From assembly GCA_012270635.1 (NCBI GenBank), contig JAAXHX010000287.1, forward strand, positions 1-6,039: DNA of 6,039 nt, written 5' to 3'. Each line of letters opens with the position of its first letter. Position 1 is the first letter of the stretch. The notes below the pieces were generated by a model. The model did not search any database and had not been told where the DNA came from. It saw only the letters and a list, made by a program, of their open reading frames with translations. The translations under genes and the position numbers were made by a program. The stretch is from Dehalococcoidia bacterium. Its GTDB lineage: Bacteria > Chloroflexota > Dehalococcoidia > Plut-88900. Positions 1 through 4,006 of this stretch are shown here, piece by piece.

Positions 1-1
1 G

Positions 2-349
2 CCTGAGTCAGCGGGCCCCCGGGGCGGCCGCGCCTACAGGGCCGGCGCCCCGGGGGCCTCCTTCTACGCCTCCGCGATGACCGAGGCCGAGAAGGACCGG
101 CTCGTCGAAGCCCTGAAGGTCAAGGGAGTGGACCAGGAAATCGCCCTGATCCGGCTTCGGCTCAAGAGGCTCCTGGCCGAGGAACCGGACAATGCGGCCC
201 TGCTCTTCAGGGGCGTCGACCTCCTGAATCGGGCGGTCTCCACCAAGCACCGGGTTGGCAAGGACTCCCCGGATGACCTGGGAGAGGCTATCAGGGAAGT
301 GCTGAAGGGCGTCGTGGATGAAACTGAACTGGAGGAATACTATGGCTAA
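2..349 (+). CDS. Terminase small-subunit-like protein (5' partial)
   Basis: The frame is open from base 2 and ends at TAA 347-349, so 115 residues are visible and the start lies upstream. The first in-window ATG (77) has no Shine-Dalgarno site; the bases before it are pyrimidine-rich. The codons before it also give GAPGASFYASAMTEAEK, which recalls the N-terminal GAPxGNxNAxxHGFYA...LTEAE pattern I associate with small phage proteins just upstream of terminases. The rest is charged and helical (VDQEIALIRLRLKRLL, then ALLFRGVDLLNRAV) with an acidic C-terminus (DETELEEYYG). In that family the protein is thought to bind the viral packaging site and guide the large subunit; here this is inferred from resemblance and from the terminase two genes downstream. 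The stop overlaps the next gene by 8 bases, implying translational coupling. It could be another helical phage protein. Confidence 0.6.
   Translation, partial: PESAGPRGGRAYRAGAPGASFYASAMTEAEKDRLVEALKVKGVDQEIALIRLRLKRLLAEEPDNAALLFRGVDLLNRAVSTKHRVGKDSPDDLGEAIREVLKGVVDETELEEYYG
14..58. repeat. Perfect 13-bp GC-only inverted repeat
   Basis: GGCCCCCGGGGCG at 14-26 is matched by its exact reverse complement at 46-58, with a 19-base loop. Each arm also contains the palindrome CCCCGGGG. It lies inside the open frame of the TerS-like gene, where it encodes a Gly/Ala/Pro/Arg-rich stretch. A strong RNA hairpin is expected. High GC makes short repeats more likely by chance, but 13 perfect pairs is long. 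Confidence 0.6.
331..335 (+). promoter_or_regulatory. Shine-Dalgarno site fixing the start at 342
   Basis: GGAGG sits 6 bases before ATG 342. The upstream in-frame ATG at 318 has no comparable site, so 342 is the better start for the small membrane protein. The site lies inside the end of the TerS-like gene. Confidence 0.75.
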
Positions 350-557
350 CGACAGGATCAGGAAGGTCCTGAGGAGGTCCAGGCCCGGGCCCCTGCCCCC
401 GAGCATCGAGCCGGAGTCGACCTTCGACGCGGTGCTGGAGATGCGGCTCGCCGAGCTTCAGCAGCAGGTCGGGGAGATAAAGGGACGGGTCAACAGCCTG
501 TTCTTCTTCGTGTTGGGCGCAGCCATGCTCCAGGTCGGCCTGAGCTTTGTGGGGTAG
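342..557 (+). CDS. Small coiled-coil, single-membrane-segment protein
   Basis: A 71-residue protein starting MANDRIRKV and ending at TAG 555-557. Three regions are visible: a basic N-terminus (RKVLRRSRPGPLPP, about 5-20), a heptad-like helix (VLEMRLAELQQQVGEIKGRV, about 29-48), and a hydrophobic C-terminal helix (about 50-70, SLFFFVLGAAMLQVGLSFV) long enough to cross a membrane. This layout resembles small phage membrane proteins such as hemolysin XhlA-type proteins, but there is no diagnostic motif and I do not assign a family. It overlaps the TerS-like gene by 8 bases, and the terminase probably begins 4 bases after its stop, so it belongs to the packaging operon. An alternative in-frame start at 318 would add 8 residues but lacks a ribosome site. 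It may oligomerise through the coiled coil and anchor at the inner membrane; that is inference. Confidence 0.7.
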   Translation: MANDRIRKVLRRSRPGPLPPSIEPESTFDAVLEMRLAELQQQVGEIKGRVNSLFFFVLGAAMLQVGLSFVG

Positions 558-561
558 CCCC

Positions 562-1956
562 GTGTCGATAGGCGACATGTTGAGGCCCTACCAACAGGAG
601 GTGAAAGAGGCCGTACTGAAGAGCGTGAAGGGCAAGGAGGGGCTCACCTTCTCGGTGATGATCGCTCGGCAGGGGGGCAAGAACGAGATCTCGGCCCATA
701 TCCAGTTGACCCTGCTCACCATGTACATGCATCTGGGCGGCAACGCCATCAAGGCCGCGCCCACCTTCAAGCCCCAGCTGATCACCAGCATTGCCAGGCT
801 CAGAGACAGGCTGAACGAGTCGCCGCTGTCCCAGCTTTGGGACGTGGAAACGGGATACATGGTGCGCATGGGGCGGGCCCGGCAGATATTCCTCAGCGCT
901 CACCCGACCAGCAACGTGGTAGGCAACACTGCGAGCCTCCTTCTCGAAATCGACGAAAGCCAGGACGTCTCCCCCGAAAAGTACAACCGGGAGTTCAGGC
1001 CCATGGGCGCGTCGACCAACGTGACCACCGTCCATTACGGCACGGCCTGGGATGAAGAGAGCCTCCTGGAGCAGGTGAAGCAGAGCAACCTGGAGCTGGA
1101 GCGCAAGGACCGGGTCCGCCGTCACTTCGAATACGACTGGAACGCCGTGGCCGAGTTCAACCCCGACTATAAGAAGTACGTGGAGTCGGAGCGGGAGCGC
1201 CTGGGGACCGACCACCCTCTCTTCCTGTCCCAGTACTGCCTGGTGCCCGTGACCGGAGACGGCGGCTTCCTCAGCTCCACCCAGCAGGCCCTTCTGCGGG
1301 GCAGCCATGAGCGGACCAGCGCCCCCAGGCCCGGGGCCGCCTACCTGGCCGGCATAGACCTATCCGGAGAGGCGGAGGAGGCCGACGACGCCCGGCTCAG
1401 GGCCCTCAAGCCCATGCAGGACTCGACCGTCGTGACCATCGGGGAGCTGGGGGAGGCGGGCAAGGGGAAAGACGCCGGGCTGCCCTCGGTGCGGGTGGTC
1501 GAGCACTACTGGTGGACGGGCCGACCCCACACGGAGGTCTATGCCAACCTGGTGCAGATATTGAAGGAGCTTTGGGACTGCCGACGGGTGATCGTGGACG
1601 CCACGGGCATAGGGGCGGGGGTGGCGGGGTTCCTCGAAAAGGCCCTCGGCAAGAGCGTCGTCACGCCCTTCCTGTTCACCACCCAGAGCAAGTCCCGACT
1701 AGGCTTCGACCTTCTCGCCGCCGTCAACTCGGGCAGGCTGCGGATGTACGCACCCGACGGTTCCCCCGAATACAGGGAGTTCTGGGCCCAGGTGTCCAGG
1801 GCGAGAAGCGCGCTCAGACCCAATGGGACCATGAACTTCTACGTGGACCCGGCCCGCGGCCACGACGACTTCCTCACCAGCCTGGCCCTGCTGGCACGCG
1901 CCTCGGACTACGTCCCCCGGCGGGCCTCGGGCAGGCTCAGGGAGGGCTATGGATAG
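562..1956 (+). CDS. terL: Phage terminase large subunit
   Basis: The ATP-driven motor that cuts concatemeric viral DNA and pumps it into proheads through the portal. With GTG 562 as start (GGGG at 551-554, 7 bases upstream) it has 464 residues, a normal length. The N-terminal ATPase shows a Q-motif-like start (LRPYQQEV), a Walker A of terminase type (ARQGGKN, 35-41), Walker B (LLLEIDES, D131 E132) and a coupling motif (VHYGTAW). The C-terminal RNase H-like nuclease shows its three acidic sites: GIDLSG (D266), VIVDATG (D346) and GHDD (D435/D436). All motifs look intact, so the enzyme could be active. Walker A has Asn after Lys instead of Ser/Thr, a variant I recall from other phage terminases. 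Alternative starts are TTG 547, which overlaps the previous stop, and ATG 577. The gene lies between the small membrane protein and the Cys4-HTH gene. Family identity is very likely; the subfamily is not determined. Confidence 0.93.
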   Translation: MSIGDMLRPYQQEVKEAVLKSVKGKEGLTFSVMIARQGGKNEISAHIQLTLLTMYMHLGGNAIKAAPTFKPQLITSIARLRDRLNESPLSQLWDVETGYMVRMGRARQIFLSAHPTSNVVGNTASLLLEIDESQDVSPEKYNREFRPMGASTNVTTVHYGTAWDEESLLEQVKQSNLELERKDRVRRHFEYDWNAVAEFNPDYKKYVESERERLGTDHPLFLSQYCLVPVTGDGGFLSSTQQALLRGSHERTSAPRPGAAYLAGIDLSGEAEEADDARLRALKPMQDSTVVTIGELGEAGKGKDAGLPSVRVVEHYWWTGRPHTEVYANLVQILKELWDCRRVIVDATGIGAGVAGFLEKALGKSVVTPFLFTTQSKSRLGFDLLAAVNSGRLRMYAPDGSPEYREFWAQVSRARSALRPNGTMNFYVDPARGHDDFLTSLALLARASDYVPRRASGRLREGYG

Positions 1957-2016
1957 AGATGGAGGGTGGCGGGAAAAATCGGACAGCCGAACACGTTGGA
2001 ATGAACGGAGAAGAAT

Positions 2017-2346
2017 ATGGAATTGCCGGACTACATGGGACTGGCCTACTACGACCCCGACATCGAGGACCCGGAACCCGACCTCCCTGCCCCCAGAGAC
2101 TCGCGGCCCGAGCACGTACAGTACCGTGATGAGGGCTGCGACGTCGCCCCCGAGTGCCTATCCTGCCCCTTACCCCGGTGCCGATACGACGACCCCGGAT
2201 GGCTCAAGCGGCAGACCCGTATGGAGAGGGACCGGCGGGTGCTGGCCGCCAAGAGAGAGGAGGGGCTGGGGCCGGGGGCCCTGGCCGCGCGCTTCGGCCT
2301 GAGCCGTCGCACCGTGCACCGCATCCTCAAGGAAGCCCGCTCCTGA
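2017..2346 (+). CDS. Cys4-cluster helix-turn-helix protein
   Basis: A 109-residue protein starting at ATG 2017 behind GGAG (2007-2010, 6-base spacing) and ending at TGA 2344-2346. The N-terminus is acidic and Pro-rich (about 1-32). Four cysteines follow, in a C-x5-C-x2-C-x4-C pattern (C41, C47, C50, C55; core CLSCPLPRC), fitting a zinc or iron-sulfur site. A basic helix (about 63-82) leads to a C-terminal helix-turn-helix (about 83-105: GALAARFGLSRRTVHRIL) like those of resolvase- or transposase-type DNA-binding domains. No catalytic domain is present. It sits between terminase and portal, 60 bases after the first and 28 before the second, so it is probably co-transcribed with them. It might be a regulator of late genes or a DNA-binding packaging accessory; the sequence does not decide. 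I recall similar small proteins in the same slot in Chloroflexota phage-like loci, but no function is known to me. Confidence 0.75.
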   Translation: MELPDYMGLAYYDPDIEDPEPDLPAPRDSRPEHVQYRDEGCDVAPECLSCPLPRCRYDDPGWLKRQTRMERDRRVLAAKREEGLGPGALAARFGLSRRTVHRILKEARS

Positions 2347-2359
2347 ACGTTCCACCTAC

Positions 2360-2371
2360 AAAGAGGAGAAA
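2360..2371 (+). promoter_or_regulatory. Strong ribosome binding site for the portal gene
   Basis: AAAGAGGAGAAA precedes ATG 2375; the GAGGAG core (2363-2368) is spaced 6 bases from the start. It is the most purine-rich site in the window, consistent with high expression of a structural protein made in 12 copies per virion. It fixes the portal start. Confidence 0.8.
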
Positions 2372-2374
2372 GAG

Positions 2375-3706
2375 ATGAACAACCTGACACTGCCCCAGCA
2401 AATTGAGCGTATGGATGCCGACAGGCTGCGCGCCTACTCCCAAAACCTCGCCTTCTACGGCGGCGCCCAGTGGCCCGGCCGCACCCGACGCAAGGAGCGA
2501 CGCCTGACCTTCAACTACGCCCGTTCCTTCGTGGACAAGATCACGTCCTATCTCATGGCTGACATCGGCTTCTCCATGGACCCCGTTGATCCTTCCGACG
2601 AGGCCGCGCGCAGGGCCGAGGACGCCGGCCGCGCCCTCGCCGCCGTCTACCGGGATAACGACCTCCAGCAGCTCGACTTCGACACCGAGCTGGACGCCGC
2701 CGTCCTCGGCGACGGCGTGTACAAGGTCACCTGGGACGCCGAGGAAGGTCGGGTCCGCGTCTCCGCGCCCGACATCCAGGGCATCTTCGTCTGGTGGGTC
2801 GGGGACGACGTTAACCGGGTCTGGCGCGTCGCCAGCCGCTACAAGCTCTCCGCCGACGAGGTCGCCCTCCTGTACGGCATCGGCCCCCGGGCCTCTTCCT
2901 CCGGGAATGGCCGGGCCGACTCCACCATCGTCGAGGTCTGGACCAACGACACCTTCGAGATTTGGATCGACAACGCCCGACATCAGCGGCGGCCCAACCC
3001 CTACGGCTTCATCCCCTTCATCGTCTTCCCCAACATCCGGGAGCCGAAGCGCTTCTGGGGCGTTTCCGACGTGCCGGCCATCATGGAGCCGGCCCGGGAA
3101 CTGAACCGTGCTTTCTCCCAGCTCTCCATGATCCTGGAGCTCTCCGGCAACCCGATAGCCGTGCTGGAGAACATCGAGGATGCCCAGGACATCACCGTGC
3201 AGCCGGGGGCCGTATGGGAGGTCCCGGAAAGCTCCCGGGCCTACCTGCTGGACCTGCTGCAGGGCGGCGGCGTCCGGCTCCACACGGAGTTCATAGACCT
3301 GGTCTATCGCGCCCTCCACGACCTCTCGGAATCCCCTCGGCCCAGCTTCGGGGACAACGCCCGGGGCCTTTCCGGCGTGGCCCTGGACATAGAGCTGAAC
3401 CCCCTGGTCCAGAAGGTCCGGCGGAAGAGGCTCATCCGCACCACCGTCTACGAAAAGCGGGCACGCATGATTCTCCAGGTGCTGGAGCGGAACCAAGGCC
3501 GGGACTTCGGGCCCGTCCGCCCGAGGGTTCTGTGGGGCCCCATCCTACCCCAGGACCGCAGCCGCCTGGTGCAGGACGAGGAGACCCTGGTCCGCTCGGG
3601 GATCCACAGCCGACGCCGGGCTATGTCCAATCTCGGCATCGAGGATCCTGAAAGGGAACTCACCCTCGTCGGCGAAGAGACCTCCGCCCCTCCCCCTGCC
3701 CCCTAG
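2375..3706 (+). CDS. Phage portal protein, SPP1 gp6-like
   Basis: Forms the dodecameric ring at one head vertex through which terminase drives DNA and to which the neck and tail attach. The 443 residues are somewhat shorter than SPP1 gp6 (about 500). Family-like features in order: N-terminal LAFYGGAQW (25-33), NYARSFVDKITSYL (47-60), an acidic helix, the DGVYKVTWD strand (about 112-120), repeated beta segments with Trp (VWWVGDDVNRVW), NPYGFIPFIVFPN (208-220), then RFWGVSDVPAIMEPARELNR leading into the long-helix stem region, and a basic VRRKRLIRTTVYEKRARM helix. The C-terminus is Pro-rich (SAPPPAP) and ends at TAG 3704-3706. No break or frameshift is seen, so the gene looks intact. It follows the terminase and HTH genes, the expected order. 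No protease, scaffold or capsid gene follows, which is unusual for a complete phage head cluster. Confidence 0.9.
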   Translation: MNNLTLPQQIERMDADRLRAYSQNLAFYGGAQWPGRTRRKERRLTFNYARSFVDKITSYLMADIGFSMDPVDPSDEAARRAEDAGRALAAVYRDNDLQQLDFDTELDAAVLGDGVYKVTWDAEEGRVRVSAPDIQGIFVWWVGDDVNRVWRVASRYKLSADEVALLYGIGPRASSSGNGRADSTIVEVWTNDTFEIWIDNARHQRRPNPYGFIPFIVFPNIREPKRFWGVSDVPAIMEPARELNRAFSQLSMILELSGNPIAVLENIEDAQDITVQPGAVWEVPESSRAYLLDLLQGGGVRLHTEFIDLVYRALHDLSESPRPSFGDNARGLSGVALDIELNPLVQKVRRKRLIRTTVYEKRARMILQVLERNQGRDFGPVRPRVLWGPILPQDRSRLVQDEETLVRSGIHSRRRAMSNLGIEDPERELTLVGEETSAPPPAP

Positions 3707-3782
3707 CCTAACCCCAGGTCTCCACCCCTCCACCCTAGGAGCATCCCAAAGCCTCCCACCCTCACATCGTTCCAGCCTCCTT
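3707..3782 (+). terminator. C-rich, G-poor tract, possible Rho-dependent terminator
   Basis: By direct count, bases 3711-3780 hold 37 C and only 8 G (14 A, 11 T). A transcript with such C excess and little structure right after a stop codon matches what is known of Rho utilisation sites. No intrinsic hairpin with a T run is visible. The tract may end the packaging operon; this is inference from composition only. Confidence 0.3.
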
Positions 3783-3790
3783 CATCCGTC

Positions 3791-3810
3791 ATTCCTGCGG
3801 AGGCAGGAAT
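3791..3810. repeat. Left hairpin of the composite repeat
   Basis: ATTCCTGC (3791-3798) pairs perfectly with GCAGGAAT (3803-3810) around a GGAG tetraloop. It lies about 85 bases after the portal stop. There is no T run behind it, so it is not a standard intrinsic terminator, though such hairpins can protect mRNA 3' ends. Confidence 0.85.
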
Positions 3811-3813
3811 CCA

Positions 3814-3899
3814 GGGGTGGGGGCGCCCTCTTTGTGGGGCCCACATTATGGGGGTATGAATTATCTAGGCCGGGGAAGGGGATGGATTCCGGCTCGGGG
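3814..3899 (+). other. Cluster of G runs in the repeat core
   Basis: Runs of four or more G occur at 3814-3817, 3819-3823, 3836-3839, 3850-3854, 3872-3875, 3878-3881 and 3896-3899. Loops between several of them exceed 7 bases, so a G-quadruplex is possible but not canonical. Confidence 0.3.
3832..3860 (+). promoter_or_regulatory. Weak promoter-like pair before the methyltransferase gene
   Basis: TTGTGG (3832-3837) and TATGAA (3855-3860) are 17 bases apart, matching a sigma70-type layout with 3 of 6 and 4 of 6 consensus bases. The palindrome TGTGGG-G-CCCACA (3833-3845) overlaps the -35 and could be an operator. It lies inside the repeat element and about 140 bases before the coding start. Chance matches of this quality are common. 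Confidence 0.2.
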
Positions 3900-3907
3900 T
3901 CCGGAAT
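3886..3907. repeat. Right hairpin of the composite repeat
   Basis: ATTCCGG (3886-3892) pairs perfectly with CCGGAAT (3901-3907) around the 8-base loop CTCGGGGT. It shares the ATTCC...GGAAT ends of the left hairpin but differs in stem and loop, so the two halves have diverged or belong to different subfamilies. Confidence 0.75.
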
Positions 3908-4006
3908 GATGGGATGCCTGATCTCATAGGTGAATTCGCACCGCCGAATCCCTTAAAATCTAGGCTCTGTGCCGTTGAATGCAAGGAATCAAGCGTCCGA
4001 GACCAA

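Larger units (their letters stand above)
3783..3916. repeat. REP-doublet / MITE-like composite inverted repeat
   Basis: Two hairpins in mirror orientation make one element. The outer end CATCCGTCATTCC (3783-3795) is matched by the reverse complement of 3903-3916 with one small difference. The inner GGAATCCA (3806-3813) is matched by TGGATTCC (3883-3890). Each half is itself a palindrome (3791-3810 and 3886-3907), separated by a G-rich core. This is the layout of REP pairs (BIMEs) and of short non-autonomous elements. The TCATTCC...GGAATCCA unit recalls a dispersed intergenic repeat found in many bacterial genomes, and in outline Neisseria dRS3 (ATTCCC-N8-GGGAAT). Copy number cannot be seen from one window. 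Confidence 0.7.

Noticed and set aside
490..1308. Minus-strand open frame of 272 codons opposite the terminase
   Set aside because: It lies wholly opposite the ATPase domain and its neighbours, with no motif or ribosome site.
1512..2129. Plus-strand frame of 205 codons over the terminase end and HTH start
   Set aside because: It is an out-of-frame shadow, rich in Gly, Arg and Pro; the terminase nuclease motifs and the HTH gene explain both parts.
2327..3496. Long minus-strand open frame of 389 codons opposite the portal gene
   Set aside because: It is a GC-driven shadow: Gly/Val/Asp/Glu-rich composition, no domain, and the + strand frame has clear portal motifs with an excellent ribosome site.
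3791..3810. Intrinsic terminator reading of the left hairpin
   Set aside because: The stem is good, but no T run follows on either strand, and the same unit recurs in mirror form at 3886-3907, which fits a repeat better.
3783..3916. CRISPR array
   Set aside because: Only two palindromic units occur, in opposite orientation, with a spacing and core unlike repeat-spacer arrays.
3707..4006. tRNA gene or att site at the module edge
   Set aside because: No TTCGA-type T-loop with cloverleaf pairing was found, and no direct repeat pair is visible within the window.
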